Assembly: GCF_000482245.1 (NCBI RefSeq)
Contig: NZ_AWNH01000060.1
Location: forward strand, 1 to 64,000
Direction: 5' to 3'
Length of the DNA: 64,000 bases
Origin: Leptolyngbya sp. Heron Island J
Lineage (GTDB): Bacteria > Cyanobacteriota > Cyanobacteriia > Phormidesmidales > Phormidesmidaceae
Shown in pieces: positions 33,432-43,403 of the stretch; the stretch's first letter is position 1, and every line of letters starts with the position of its first letter. The position numbers and the translations under genes were made by a program. A model generated the notes under the pieces. It saw only the letters and a list, made by a program, of their open reading frames with translations, made no database searches and was not told where the DNA came from.

Positions 33432-34265
33432 CTAGTTGTTGGAGCCCTGCGGCTTAACTAAAGCCTGCTGGAGATAGTGAATAAAATGATCGGTAGCATG
33501 CTCAATTAGAGCAGGCCGGATGCGTTGACGATAGGTGCGATTAAATATGCTGCCCTTAATTACATCGCGTTTGATTAATAGATAGGCCCGAATTCGTTCA
33601 GAAATACGTGAACGGACTTCTGAACCATTAATAATCATGCCTTCAGGGGATACCCTGGCACCAAACATATCCACCAGGTAACGCCGCACGGTGTTGGCGT
33701 AGTTTAGCCAGCGAGCTTCCAGAATAGCGGCTTTGACTGACAAGTCAGGGGTTTCGTACAGCAGTCGTCCAACGGCAAAGGCCACTAGGTCAGATGCATA
33801 GTCTTGTTCAGATGCAAATTTGTTTAACAGGTCGTTGAAAAGCTCTGGCTGATAGTTGGCAGCACCTTGTTTGTCGAGATACACCTCAATGGGTTGGGCT
33901 GTATCACCAATGGCGGCAGTATATTCACGACTGTCATAGCCCCGTCCAGTGAACACCTTTGACGTGACCCACAGAAAACCATCTGTGAGGGTGGACTTCA
34001 GGTTGCCTCCCCAAGTTTGGTCTGATAAGGCTGCCATAAAGTGAGCAAAGTCAATACTCTGCTCCATAAGCACAACGGATTGGTTGTCCAACTCACCGCT
34101 GATGAAGTCCGGATTGCTACCCGCTACCATCTCCCAAAATCTATTGGCATAGGAAGCGCGGGTGTAAGCCCGCAAAGACCGCACAATTTGAATTGATGAT
34201 TGCCGGGGGCGCTGCTGCTGGTAATCGTCAATAAACTGCAGCATTTTGTCCAAAGGTGCTGACAT
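33432..34265 (-). CDS. Conserved hypothetical protein
   Basis: The 277-residue soluble, mainly helical protein has no signal peptide or membrane segment. Recognisable stretches are SIQIVRSLRAYTRASYANRF, VLMEQSIDFAHFMAALSDQT and YRQRIRPALIEHATDHFIHY. I do not recognise a domain. The length and well-mixed composition argue for a genuine gene. ATG at 34265 is preferred; GTG at 34280 adds five residues. It lies 100 bp downstream of the giant membrane protein gene and could be cotranscribed with it. Confidence 0.7.
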   Translation of the reverse strand: MSAPLDKMLQFIDDYQQQRPRQSSIQIVRSLRAYTRASYANRFWEMVAGSNPDFISGELDNQSVVLMEQSIDFAHFMAALSDQTWGGNLKSTLTDGFLWVTSKVFTGRGYDSREYTAAIGDTAQPIEVYLDKQGAANYQPELFNDLLNKFASEQDYASDLVAFAVGRLLYETPDLSVKAAILEARWLNYANTVRRYLVDMFGARVSPEGMIINGSEVRSRISERIRAYLLIKRDVIKGSIFNRTYRQRIRPALIEHATDHFIHYLQQALVKPQGSNN

Positions 34266-34367
34266 TGGTTCACACGGCACAGGTAACTATGGATGCTAGG
34301 TTAGCGCTAAATGGTAAGGCCGTTAGCCATGATGAATGGCTTATTTACCCAAATTTGTGGGGGTGAT

Positions 34368-37300
34368 CTACTCCCAGCTGCCGAGCAGGTCAGACCAGTG
34401 ATTGAGAAGCTGACTAATCTGGGTCCGGCGTGCTTCAAATGTGGCGGCTACCCAAATGAGGGCAATACCGAGCAGAATGCCGATAGCCCAGAGCAGGCGA
34501 CCATCGGTACTGATAAATATTGTGATGGTACGCAATATTTGTAGGACAAAGGTGAGGGTCCCGGTATAGAGATAGGCGCGTACCTGCATCATCAGACCAA
34601 TGCCAATAAAGCCTCCACTAATCAGCAGACTCAGGCCGATAAACAGGGGGGAAGTCGTTTCAGCCTGAAACAAAGCTGTTAGCCCTATCAGTAGGGTGGC
34701 AAAGCTTCGTAAACGATGGCGTTCTTGACGAGCTGAAACAGGTTGCCAGTGAGAATCTACTTCGAGGATGTACAACACGGATAGCCCTAGCATGGTGCCT
34801 AGCCATAGTGGCGTCATCCATCCCTGGTTGATGAGGTAGCGTAATAATGACCAGTTGAGTAATCCCAAGCTGATATAGCTCAGGCGGACTGCCCGCCACT
34901 GTTTAGCCATGAGTGCATAAAAGGCTCCCACCAGTAGCAGGCTCTGGGTTTTCACCGTAAGTATGCTGAGAAGAGTTGCCATGACTGGCCAACTCAAGGC
35001 CATGCGTTGCCAGGGGCGTATAGGCCATCCCCAGCGTTGCCAGGGTAATCTGAGTATGATCAGGCTCAGACCACAGGTCAGTAATGCTCCCCAGCCCCCA
35101 ATAAACGTTGGATTTGGTAGCAGCTGCACCGTGCCGTAGGGCAGGCTAATGGTGGCGATTATCAAACCACTCCAGGTCCATTGTTGTTGGTTTGGACGGC
35201 GATCGCTGGGGGCATCGTTAAGCTCCGGGGCAGAAACCCAGTGATAGTTACCTCGGAGTCCGGCATAGAGGATCAACAAACTGGCTGTGCTTAGCCAAAG
35301 CCATAGGCCTAGACGACTATGACCGCTGACCATGGCTATGGCGGCTAATGTCACCGCTAGCAACCAATGGAATAGCGAGACGATATTGACTTCAGTGGCT
35401 GTCAGCTGGCTGTAACGTTGCACCCAGCGATGGCAGAGCAAATACAGAGCTGCGATCGCACTTCCTACCAAGGCTAGTAACGTGAATCCATCCCCTGGCT
35501 GCCCACCACTAGTCTGTAGCATCCGGTATATCACCAGCTCATAGATACCCAGGGAAAGCAGCCCAAGACCGCCATACCTTAAAGGGTGTAAATCCGCTTG
35601 GCGGCTACCGATGGCCAGGGTCACAATACCCACAACAATTGCATAGAAACCGGTGGCTGCTGTGAAGCTTAGATGTCCCAGTGCTAGACCTAGAGCACCG
35701 TAAGTCAACGGGATGTAGTGCCAGCTTGATGGATAAGTTGGCTGTCTTCTGGCTACAGAGAGTGTGCCTAGCAGCTGGGTTAAGAGCCCCAATGCCACCA
35801 TGGCAGCTCCTAATATTTGAGGACTGCTCTCCTGTTGCCAAAGCAGTAGCCCCATGGTCACTAGCAGTCCTACCCCAAAGGCCAGCTCCCAGTAGTTGAG
35901 ATTTGTTAGCCGTTTGCTGACCAATCTCGATAGCAATAGGATGACGGCTGCTATACCGTAGCGTAAAAATAATTCAGTTCCACTAGCGCCGATAATCCAA
36001 TCGATGAAATTGGGACCCAGACTATAGACGAGGGCCGTGATCAGAGTAAGGCCGAGATGTAATGCGATCGCTAACGTTTGACTCCAGCCCTGGCTGGCCG
36101 CACCGTAGGCTTGTAGCAAGGGCCGTGATTGGCGGCTGAGCTGTCGAGCCAGAATGCTAAGAATAGAGGCCAAGAAGGCCACGACTAGAAGGAACTGAGC
36201 ACTCTTCTCCGGCCATGCTGGTGACAGCAGCCAAAGAGCACCCGTATGACCACCCCCAACAGCAAAGCCCACGGCCAGGACGGGCAGCGACGGTTGCCTA
36301 GGCCAGCGACAGCTATGGATTAGCAGGAGTCCAGCCCCTGTAAATAAGGCAATCGTAGCTGTCTGCCAGGAACTGAGCAGGAAAAGCTGTCCCCCTAAAG
36401 CCACGACCGCCAGTGTTGTGATCTGTTGGGGAGAACTGGCTTCCCGTCGGTAGAGCAGCCAAGTCAGTACCCCAGGCACTACCAACCAGCTCAGGTTGAA
36501 CCAGCTACTCCAGGTGTTTAGCAAAAGGCTGTAAGCGATGACACTTAGTCCAATGCCCAGATACCAGGCTGACTGGCGACATTGCGGGTAACGAGTATCA
36601 GCAACACTGATGCACCATTCCACTGTTGTCAGGCCCAGAAAGATCAGAGCGTATTGCCAGGTACTCCAGTTGCCCAACCAGCCGCTGATAATATCCACAC
36701 CACTGAGGCAGGTAACAATCGCTGATAGGTGGGTGCTGTAAATTAGCCATTTAGTAGCAGGTCGACGCAGACGGGTAATCATCCCGAGCGTGAGCGTTTG
36801 CCCAATCAGACTTAGCATTAACAAAAATGATTGAGCCTGGGGTAGTGTACAAAGCACCAATACGGGACTGATGCCAATGGCTAGTTTCTCAGTCAGCTGT
36901 GCCCAGGCAATCTGGTCTCTTTGCCGAAAACTTTTAGCTCCCAGCAGCATCACCCCGACATAGCCATACATCCACAAACCTGCAAAATGAATGGCGTTGA
37001 CAGGTGCGATGCCAAAGCGTTCAACTACCGTGAGCAGGGTCTGTCGGAGGCCGATGGGTAAGGTTAACCAAACTAATCCACAGGCCTGCAGTCCGATCAG
37101 CCACAGCAGATATAAGGTACGCAGCTGATGACCTATTTCAGGTTGGTGTTTTAAGCGTCTCAGCAGGAGCCAAACTGCTAAGCCACTGACCCCTAATGCC
37201 TGCATTGGCTGCTGTGGAATGGTGACCAGCCAGCCGAAGAACATTAACCCTGCCCCTACCTGAGGCCACAGGGGATAGTGCAGTCTTAGGAGCATCCATC

Positions 37301-38204
37301 CACCTACACCCAGGGCTAGTCCCAGCTGAGACAGAGGAACCTGGGCTATCCATAGGCTGCGGGTTAGGAGAATGAGCAGTGCGATCGCAACTAAAATGCT
37401 TGCCGACTGAGACACCGACCCTTGGGGTTCATCTGTTTCAGAAACTTGAGTATTATCAGCTGCCCAGACCAGATTGACAGCGCTGCCTAAAGTGCCCAAG
37501 TAGGTTGCTAGCACTGGCCATGGTCCCAAGCCCCATCCCCAGTGCAACCAACTCAAACCCAGTAAATTCAACCCGGTGCGTCTTGATGAGGCTAGTGCCA
37601 GGGTGAGGACACTTAAGCCAATGCTGGCTAAACTGGCCAATCCGACTGCTGTATGTGCCAGTCTCAAATCATCCATCATCCACAGGTTTAAGGGAATCAG
37701 GAGCAGTGTTGCCGCCTTCAGCATTTGGGCTGTAGTTTGTAGTTTGGCTTGACCGGCTGCCCAGCAACTAGCGCCACCAAAGGCGAGGGTATAGACCAGC
37801 AAAATGGCATATTGGCCCAGAGGCGAAAAAGACTGCCATTGGCTGGCGGCCAACACTCCTGACGACACTATTACCAAAAACACGCCTAAAAACAGCAGCC
37901 ACAGCACGCTAACTTCTGCCAGAAATGACTGCATCAGACGTGATTTAAAGCCTGAAAATAGAGGGGACCTGGCAGCTGTTGTGGCTTCACCCCTGACAGC
38001 CTCTGCCGCCGTTTCCTCAGGCAATGCTTGTCGCTCCTCGACTGGAACTTGATAGGGAATTGGCAGCTGACTACATAGCTTGTGCCCAATCCCAATCACT
38101 TGCTCTTCAGACAGTAGGCCCAGTCCTATCCAGCGATCTAACTCATCCAAAAGATAAGCGTGAGCTGCATCGGTTTCTAGATCAACCGGAATTTTTAGCC
38201 ACAT
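34368..38204 (-). CDS. Giant polytopic membrane protein
   Basis: The 1278-residue protein begins with a soluble region (about 1-85; LLDELDRWIGLGLLSEEQVIGIG resembles the start of DUF2157 proteins), and from about residue 95 to the end is an almost unbroken series of hydrophobic segments, perhaps thirty or more, joined by short loops. Trp, Leu and Gly are abundant. No transporter signature or catalytic motif is visible. I recall similarly sized uncharacterised cyanobacterial proteins. ATG at 38204 has GGAG six bases before, which favours it over 38234. It precedes the 33432 gene. Function unknown. Confidence 0.8.
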   Translation of the reverse strand: MWLKIPVDLETDAAHAYLLDELDRWIGLGLLSEEQVIGIGHKLCSQLPIPYQVPVEERQALPEETAAEAVRGEATTAARSPLFSGFKSRLMQSFLAEVSVLWLLFLGVFLVIVSSGVLAASQWQSFSPLGQYAILLVYTLAFGGASCWAAGQAKLQTTAQMLKAATLLLIPLNLWMMDDLRLAHTAVGLASLASIGLSVLTLALASSRRTGLNLLGLSWLHWGWGLGPWPVLATYLGTLGSAVNLVWAADNTQVSETDEPQGSVSQSASILVAIALLILLTRSLWIAQVPLSQLGLALGVGGWMLLRLHYPLWPQVGAGLMFFGWLVTIPQQPMQALGVSGLAVWLLLRRLKHQPEIGHQLRTLYLLWLIGLQACGLVWLTLPIGLRQTLLTVVERFGIAPVNAIHFAGLWMYGYVGVMLLGAKSFRQRDQIAWAQLTEKLAIGISPVLVLCTLPQAQSFLLMLSLIGQTLTLGMITRLRRPATKWLIYSTHLSAIVTCLSGVDIISGWLGNWSTWQYALIFLGLTTVEWCISVADTRYPQCRQSAWYLGIGLSVIAYSLLLNTWSSWFNLSWLVVPGVLTWLLYRREASSPQQITTLAVVALGGQLFLLSSWQTATIALFTGAGLLLIHSCRWPRQPSLPVLAVGFAVGGGHTGALWLLSPAWPEKSAQFLLVVAFLASILSILARQLSRQSRPLLQAYGAASQGWSQTLAIALHLGLTLITALVYSLGPNFIDWIIGASGTELFLRYGIAAVILLLSRLVSKRLTNLNYWELAFGVGLLVTMGLLLWQQESSPQILGAAMVALGLLTQLLGTLSVARRQPTYPSSWHYIPLTYGALGLALGHLSFTAATGFYAIVVGIVTLAIGSRQADLHPLRYGGLGLLSLGIYELVIYRMLQTSGGQPGDGFTLLALVGSAIAALYLLCHRWVQRYSQLTATEVNIVSLFHWLLAVTLAAIAMVSGHSRLGLWLWLSTASLLILYAGLRGNYHWVSAPELNDAPSDRRPNQQQWTWSGLIIATISLPYGTVQLLPNPTFIGGWGALLTCGLSLIILRLPWQRWGWPIRPWQRMALSWPVMATLLSILTVKTQSLLLVGAFYALMAKQWRAVRLSYISLGLLNWSLLRYLINQGWMTPLWLGTMLGLSVLYILEVDSHWQPVSARQERHRLRSFATLLIGLTALFQAETTSPLFIGLSLLISGGFIGIGLMMQVRAYLYTGTLTFVLQILRTITIFISTDGRLLWAIGILLGIALIWVAATFEARRTQISQLLNHWSDLLGSWE

Positions 38205-38234
38205 ACCACACTCCACAGGCTGACGTTTTCTCAT

Positions 38235-38741
38235 ACGACGTCATCTTTTGATTGTGACTAGCCTATTCCCCAAAGCCAATGAGTGTAACGAAGCGTATAT
38301 GGGGCGCTACGAGATTAGCGATATGCCTTGAACTACAGCGAAGTCAGCCGAAGTTTTCTTGGCAAGAGTCCTGATCTGCTGTCAAAAGAGAATATTTCTG
38401 TGTATCCCAGAGATACGCCAGGGCTGCCACCAGGGAATGTCCCTACAAGAATTTTCCCCGATGCTAATTTCTGATGGCCGCTCCCTGAACTGTTAAGTAA
38501 TTTAACGTTGTACCTATTCGTGCTTAACAAAGCTGTTGCATTCCTCATGTTTGGTTAGCTTCTGTGAGATTATTGGGCTCAGATGCGGCCAGGGCGCTGG
38601 TGTGTCATGTCGGTGCTGCGCTATTTCTAGGTTTCTGGGAATGGCAGTATTAGGGGTGACTCATAGCCTCAGCGATTTGGTCAGTGTTATAAATTCGAAT
38701 TTCCCGTCTTACGACTGTCCATTACATAGGAAGACGTTCTT
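38235..38741. other. Divergent intergenic region before psaL
   Basis: About 500 bases between the giant gene (minus) and psaL (plus). It contains a dispersed repeat at 38419-38447 and TATAAA at 38688-38693, a possible -10 box 50 bases before psaL. No psaI ORF is present on either side of psaL. Confidence 0.45.
38419..38450. repeat. Dispersed repeat, copy A
   Basis: CAGGGCTGCCACCAGGGAAT continuing to GTCCCTACA matches copy B at 41715-41746 at about four of five positions; AGGG and CCCT ends form a weak hairpin. Confidence 0.6.
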
Positions 38742-39224
38742 ATGGCAACTAGTTTTGCAAGCGCAACTGGAGCCCCCGAAGTGGGTAACGTTGCGACTCC
38801 GATTAACTCCTCTGCGGTTGCACGTACTTACATTAATAATTTGCCTGCTTACCGTGCAGGCTTGTCTCCGTTTAGCCGTGGCCTAGAAGTGGGTATTGCC
38901 CATGGCTACTGGTTCTATGGTCCTTTTGCTTTATTAGGTCCCTTGCGCAATACCGACTACAGTGCTGTAGCTGGTGCACTGTCTGCGGTGAGCTTTGTCT
39001 TTATCCTGACTGTAGCGCTTGCGATATACAGTGCTACTAATCCTGATGGACCTGAGGGCACACTGACAACTCCTAACCCTCCTGAGTCCTATGCGACTCG
39101 TGAAGGTTGGAGCAACTTTGCCAGCGGTTTCTTTATTGGCGGCTGCGGTGGCGCTGTGTTTGCATTTTTGCTAACTCAGAGTCCTCATCTGCTACCTCTA
39201 CAAGCAATTTTTGGTGGCATGTAG
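38742..39224 (+). CDS. psaL: Photosystem I subunit XI
   Basis: The 160-residue thylakoid membrane protein forms the centre of photosystem I trimers. The order is typical: soluble N-terminus with TPINSSAVARTYINNLPAYR, then SPFSRGLEVGIAHGYWFYGPFALLGPLR with the chlorophyll-binding His, two membrane helices (SAVAGALSAVSFVFILTVAL and GFFIGGCGGAVFAFLLTQ), and GWSNFASG between. AGGA precedes the ATG by ten bases. psaI, often beside psaL, is absent here. BtpA at 23148 supports photosystem I stability. Confidence 0.98.
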   Translation: MATSFASATGAPEVGNVATPINSSAVARTYINNLPAYRAGLSPFSRGLEVGIAHGYWFYGPFALLGPLRNTDYSAVAGALSAVSFVFILTVALAIYSATNPDGPEGTLTTPNPPESYATREGWSNFASGFFIGGCGGAVFAFLLTQSPHLLPLQAIFGGM

Positions 39225-39269
39225 GGCTAGCGACTGCTAGGGAATTTTAGGCAAATTGTTTTCAGTGTT

Positions 39270-39296
39270 CAGCGCCTCCTTTATGGGGGCGCTGAC
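39270..39296 (+). terminator. Terminator-like hairpin after psaL
   Basis: CAGCGCC and GGGCGCTG pair over a loop of about ten bases; the tail is ACGCTTT, a weak U-tract. Confidence 0.55.
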
Positions 39297-39423
39297 GCTT
39301 TAAACAGCTGTATTGCTGCTCCTTGAGGTGGCTTTAGTTATAAGGGATAGTCAAATCGTCAAAACTTCAGCTCGACTCATTCCCTAAATTAGCAATCGTT
39401 AAACAGCTTTTTGATGTTGGTCT

Positions 39424-41595
39424 ATGGATTTGTTTGAGCAACATCGGCAAACGTTAATAGATAAAGAAGCGCCCCTGGCGGCGCGTATGCGTCCGCGCAG
39501 TCTGGATGACTATGTAGGGCAGGATGCTATCGTCGGTCCTGGTCGATTGCTACGTCGGGCAATTCAGGCGGATCAGCTGTCGTCGCTGCTGTTTTATGGA
39601 CCACCAGGCACAGGTAAGACGACTCTGGCCCAGGTAATTGCTAATACAACCAAGGCCCACTTTATTGCTATTAATGCGGTGCTGGCTGGTGTTAAGGATA
39701 TTCGGAGTGCGATCGCAACCGCCCAAGACCTGCGTGGACAGCAGGGCCAACGCACTATCCTCTTTGTGGATGAAGTCCACCGCTTTAACAAAGCCCAACA
39801 AGATGCCCTATTGCCCTGGGTAGAAAACGGCACGGTTATTTTAATTGGAGCCACCACTGAAAATCCCTATTTTGAAGTCAATAAGGCTTTGGTCAGCCGG
39901 TCGCGAGTGTTTCAGCTCAAGCCCCTAGAACTCGACGACCTGCGCCAGATTGTGCAGCAAACACTGACAGATAAAGAACGGGGCTATGGTGATCGCACTG
40001 TCCAGATCGACGATGATGCCCTCGACCATCTAGCCAATGTGGCCAACGGTGATGCCCGCGCCCTGCTCAATGCTCTGGAACTAGCGGTAGAGACCACGCC
40101 AGATGCTCACATTTCCCTGGCAGTTGCTGAAGAATCCATCCAGCAGCGGGCCGTCCTTTATGACAAAGAAGGCGACGCCCACTTTGACACCATCAGCGCC
40201 TTTATTAAAAGCATGCGCGGTTCTGATCCCGATGCCACCCTCTACTGGTTAGCCCGGATGGTCTACGCCGGCGAGGACCCCCGCTACATTTTTCGACGCA
40301 TGGTGATTTTTGCCGGGGAAGATGTGGGGTTGGCGGACCCCCATGCGGTGGTGGTAGTCAACAGCTGCGCCCAGGCGTTTGACCGCGTAGGTATGCCAGA
40401 AGGTCGTTATCCATTGGCGCAAGCGGCGTTATACCTGGCCACGTGCCCTAAGTCCAATAGCGTTATGGGCTTTTTTGATGCCCTGGCCACCGTTGAAAAA
40501 GAGCGGGAAGCAGAGGTGCCTAATCCACTGCGGGATGCCAATCGCGATAAACAAGAATTTGGTCATGGCCAAGGCTATCTCTATCCCCATGCTTACCGAG
40601 ATCACTGGGTCGAACAGCAGTATTTACCCGGTAGTCTCCAGGGCCAGGTGTTTTATCAGCCGTCAAATCAGGGCTATGAAGATGCGATTCGGCTGGAGGT
40701 GACCCGCAAACGGGAAGCGCAGCTGGCGGCAGTGATGGAGGCAGATTTGCCAGAGGTGCTCACCTTTGGACCCACAGATAAGGCGCAAGAACAGTGGCTG
40801 CAGCGAACCCTTGGCAATGCGGGAGAGCAGCTGCGGCAGGTGTGCGATCGCGTCTATGCCACTCTCAAACCCCAGCGACACCATGTCTTGCTCGACCTTA
40901 ATGCTGGCCTGCTCACCTGGGAAGCTCTACGCCAGGTTCCTGAAGGTGGCGTCTATGCCCGCGCGGCGACCGATCAAATTCGCCAGGCTATGGGTGAACA
41001 GGCGCAATTTTTAGATACGCTGACTCGACCCAAACTGTTCTCTAGCTCTTTAGATGCCCTGGCTAATGCCTTGGAAACTAAGGCAAAGGACGTCATGTTT
41101 GATGGCATTGTGGGACGAAATGTTTTTAAAGGGGCTTGCGATCGCACCCAGTTTCTCAAGCAATTGGCCGGTTACTTAGCCCCAAGCGGCAAACTAGTCC
41201 TGGCAGAAACGATTCCCTTTCGCACCCTGCGGCTCTATAGTTTGCTGCCTCCTCGGGCCTTACCCCCCAAACTTTTTCAGCAGCTGCAGCAGACAGAAGA
41301 TCGGCTCTACACTGATGATCCAAAACAGTATTGGGATCTGCCAACAGTGTCTGATTGGTTTGTAGATAGTGGTTTAACCGCTGAAATTGAACTGCTGCAG
41401 CTATCAAACGAACTCACTCTCACTCCACAGTTGCAGCAGCGCTGGTTTGCTGATAATTCTCGCTACATGATGCATTTGGCAAAAGATTTATCGAGCCAAG
41501 ATCTAGCCACTGTTCGCAACTCCTATCTCAAAGAGCTGAGAAACACACTTTCTTGGGAAACGGATGTTGCTCTGATTATGGCTCAACGCACCTGA
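39424..41595 (+). CDS. RarA-type AAA ATPase fused to methyltransferase-like domain
   Basis: The 723-residue protein has RarA/MgsA in its first 425 residues: [19 protein letters not shown], Walker [16 protein letters not shown], Walker [20 protein letters not shown], sensor [18 protein letters not shown], and the tetramer domain ([34 protein letters not shown]). RarA acts at stalled replication forks. Residues 450-723 look like a class I methyltransferase: [26 protein letters not shown] in the glycine-rich loop place and [13 protein letters not shown] at strand 5. The canonical GxGxG is not clear. Such fusions occur in other cyanobacteria. ATG at 39424. Confidence 0.9.
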   Translation: MDLFEQHRQTLIDKEAPLAARMRPRSLDDYVGQDAIVGPGRLLRRAIQADQLSSLLFYGPPGTGKTTLAQVIANTTKAHFIAINAVLAGVKDIRSAIATAQDLRGQQGQRTILFVDEVHRFNKAQQDALLPWVENGTVILIGATTENPYFEVNKALVSRSRVFQLKPLELDDLRQIVQQTLTDKERGYGDRTVQIDDDALDHLANVANGDARALLNALELAVETTPDAHISLAVAEESIQQRAVLYDKEGDAHFDTISAFIKSMRGSDPDATLYWLARMVYAGEDPRYIFRRMVIFAGEDVGLADPHAVVVVNSCAQAFDRVGMPEGRYPLAQAALYLATCPKSNSVMGFFDALATVEKEREAEVPNPLRDANRDKQEFGHGQGYLYPHAYRDHWVEQQYLPGSLQGQVFYQPSNQGYEDAIRLEVTRKREAQLAAVMEADLPEVLTFGPTDKAQEQWLQRTLGNAGEQLRQVCDRVYATLKPQRHHVLLDLNAGLLTWEALRQVPEGGVYARAATDQIRQAMGEQAQFLDTLTRPKLFSSSLDALANALETKAKDVMFDGIVGRNVFKGACDRTQFLKQLAGYLAPSGKLVLAETIPFRTLRLYSLLPPRALPPKLFQQLQQTEDRLYTDDPKQYWDLPTVSDWFVDSGLTAEIELLQLSNELTLTPQLQQRWFADNSRYMMHLAKDLSSQDLATVRNSYLKELRNTLSWETDVALIMAQRT

Positions 41596-41714
41596 TTGCC
41601 CAGTATCAGAACGTTTTACCCGACTATGGGTACGAACATGTGTGCCATCTAATTTTTGGCAGCCCGATTGTTGTGCGTCTTATACGAAATCCTGACTGAT
41701 AGCGTCCGATATCG

Positions 41715-41746
41715 CAGGGCATCCACCAGGGAATGCCCCTACAGAA
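41715..41746. repeat. Dispersed repeat, copy B
   Basis: AGGGCAT (41716-41722) pairs with ATGCCCCT (41733-41740) around CCACCAGGGA; the whole unit matches copy A at 38419. Confidence 0.6.
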
Positions 41747-41759
41747 CCGGCCATTTTTA

Positions 41760-41874
41760 ATCGGGTTTGATGAATTCGGATCTGGTATACCTAATGTCTG
41801 GGGTAAGCCATTGCCAGCCGGGCAACCCAACGAGGTGATGGCCGTTTTGATGCAGCGGATACGAGTAAGCTAGC
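41760..41874 (+). pseudogene. Frameshifted relic of the 95-residue family
   Basis: Frame one gives PNVWGKPLPAG, then after an extra G in a run of four (41120-type GGGG at 41820-41823) a second frame gives QPNEVMAVLMQRI and a stop at 41872-41874. Joined, they match PNDWSQPLPTGRPGEVMAIL of the intact gene at 1472. There is no start codon or N-terminal half left, so it is a relic of that family. Confidence 0.55.
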
Positions 41875-42002
41875 ACCGGTTTTTGCCTTTTCCTTGGGGA
41901 AAATAGGGTGGTCAGCCGGGTGGGTATTATGTCTATTCTGCTGACACCTCACCCTTTTTATGTTGAGCCACTTGCTCTAAACCATTTACTGAATCATTGA
42001 CT

Positions 42003-43403
42003 TCAAAATTCACTACTGTCCACAATCAGATTTTCGAAAGATATCTGTAAATCCTTGGTCAACGTGGCGACTGCTTTACGGCGGCTTTGTTTGTAATCAT
42101 CTTTGCGATCGCTAACGCAAATCGGCTCTCCCACCGTCAGCAGTGCTTCCCGTTTGCCCAGAGATGGCCGAGGAAACGGGTTTTTGCCCTGAATTCGTGT
42201 CACCATATCCGCCAATAACAACACCGTCTCCGCAAACCGATCCGCCGTCGGCTTTTCCAATACATAGCGCCCGGTTACCGCCACAAAACTTTCCACCAAC
42301 CGCATATGCCACATCCGCAGATCGGCTTCTTCCGCAATTCGATCCGCCAGCCCTCGCTCTACTGAGGAAAGCGCCGCTTCCTCCCTCAAATCTTCGCGAA
42401 AGATCCGCTCCCAACCAGCCTGTTCTAGACGGCGACAGCGATCAATTACAGAGCCTTTAGGTTTGAGATTAAAGTACTTTTCTGCCACAGCTAAGGCCCC
42501 GTTTAGCAAATGCTGTAATCGTAAGGCGAGCTGCTCATTCGCATCCAGGTCTGATTTAGGATCGGGTCGCTCTAAACCATAAATCTGTTGATAATATCCC
42601 TCCATCAACGCCAGTAGGTGCTTAGCCAATCGGTAGAGACGCCCATAGAGGTTTGTAATTTGAGCCGTGGGTAACTCTACAGGGGGAATAACCTGTTCGC
42701 TAGAATTATCTATTCCACTTTTGGTCTCCAATTGGCTCAATAGTTGATCAATCGCGTCCCAAGGGGGATTGATATATCGGTATTGAATCCCCAGCGGCAC
42801 AATGTAGACGGGTTCCGACCGTTGAACTTTAGCTAAATCTTCGACACACCAGAAGGCTAGTTGAGGTACTCCCGGCTCCAAGGGGCTAACAATTTCGTTA
42901 TGGCCGTTATTTCCTCCTTCTGGAGCGGCAGCCAGGGGAAACTGCCCCTGTACTAATAGCTTTCTTGCCGCCTTCAGAGCGACTAAATCAAGCTTGCCTC
43001 GTTGGATGGATACTCCCCCTAAGCGAGAACAAAGCCAGCTTACCCAGCGACCAGCCCATAGGGGAATGCCTCGGTCGTAAATAAAATGACTATGGACTGG
43101 CTGCAGTGCTATGCCTGATTGTGCTGCGGCCTTAGGAACTGCCTGCCAGAGTAGATGGGCCATGCCATAGGCATCTTCGGTAGCTGGATGACGAAATGCC
43201 ATTATCAAGCGGTTATTCCCCGTTTGAAAATCACTATAAAGCTGGGCCAGGGTAGCTGCATTTCTAACCTTGATGTTGGTCAGGTCGGTTTGCCAGCGAA
43301 CCCAGATAGGCAAAATTCCCCTGGTCAGGTGTCGTACCCAAGGGTTAAAACGTTCAGGAATAAAATCTAAAGGGGGTTGTGCACGGATAATGGCGTTTGT
43401 CAA
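42003..43403 (-). CDS. PlsC-like acyltransferase
   Basis: The 466-residue protein has glycerol-phosphate acyltransferase blocks: HX4D as FRHPATED (about residues 71-78), the region GIPLWAGRWVSWLCSRLGGVSIQRG and block III as PLAAAPEGGNNGHNE (about 155-170). These enzymes put a fatty acid on lysophosphatidate or a similar acceptor in membrane lipid synthesis. The C-terminal 250 residues are an extension without a motif that I know, giving a longer protein than classical PlsC (about 240). The start is TTG, supported by GGAGGG eight bases upstream; no ATG is available. Substrate not determined. Confidence 0.85.
   Translation of the reverse strand: MTNAIIRAQPPLDFIPERFNPWVRHLTRGILPIWVRWQTDLTNIKVRNAATLAQLYSDFQTGNNRLIMAFRHPATEDAYGMAHLLWQAVPKAAAQSGIALQPVHSHFIYDRGIPLWAGRWVSWLCSRLGGVSIQRGKLDLVALKAARKLLVQGQFPLAAAPEGGNNGHNEIVSPLEPGVPQLAFWCVEDLAKVQRSEPVYIVPLGIQYRYINPPWDAIDQLLSQLETKSGIDNSSEQVIPPVELPTAQITNLYGRLYRLAKHLLALMEGYYQQIYGLERPDPKSDLDANEQLALRLQHLLNGALAVAEKYFNLKPKGSVIDRCRRLEQAGWERIFREDLREEAALSSVERGLADRIAEEADLRMWHMRLVESFVAVTGRYVLEKPTADRFAETVLLLADMVTRIQGKNPFPRPSLGKREALLTVGEPICVSDRKDDYKQSRRKAVATLTKDLQISFENLIVDSSEF

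Larger units (their letters stand above)
41596..42002. other. Region with repeat and gene relic
   Basis: About 400 bases between convergent genes. It holds copy B of the dispersed repeat and a decayed copy of the 95-residue protein family; nothing intact. Confidence 0.5.

Noticed and set aside
38500-38741. psaI next to psaL
   Set aside because: Searched for a 38-40 residue single-helix ORF on both sides of psaL and found none.
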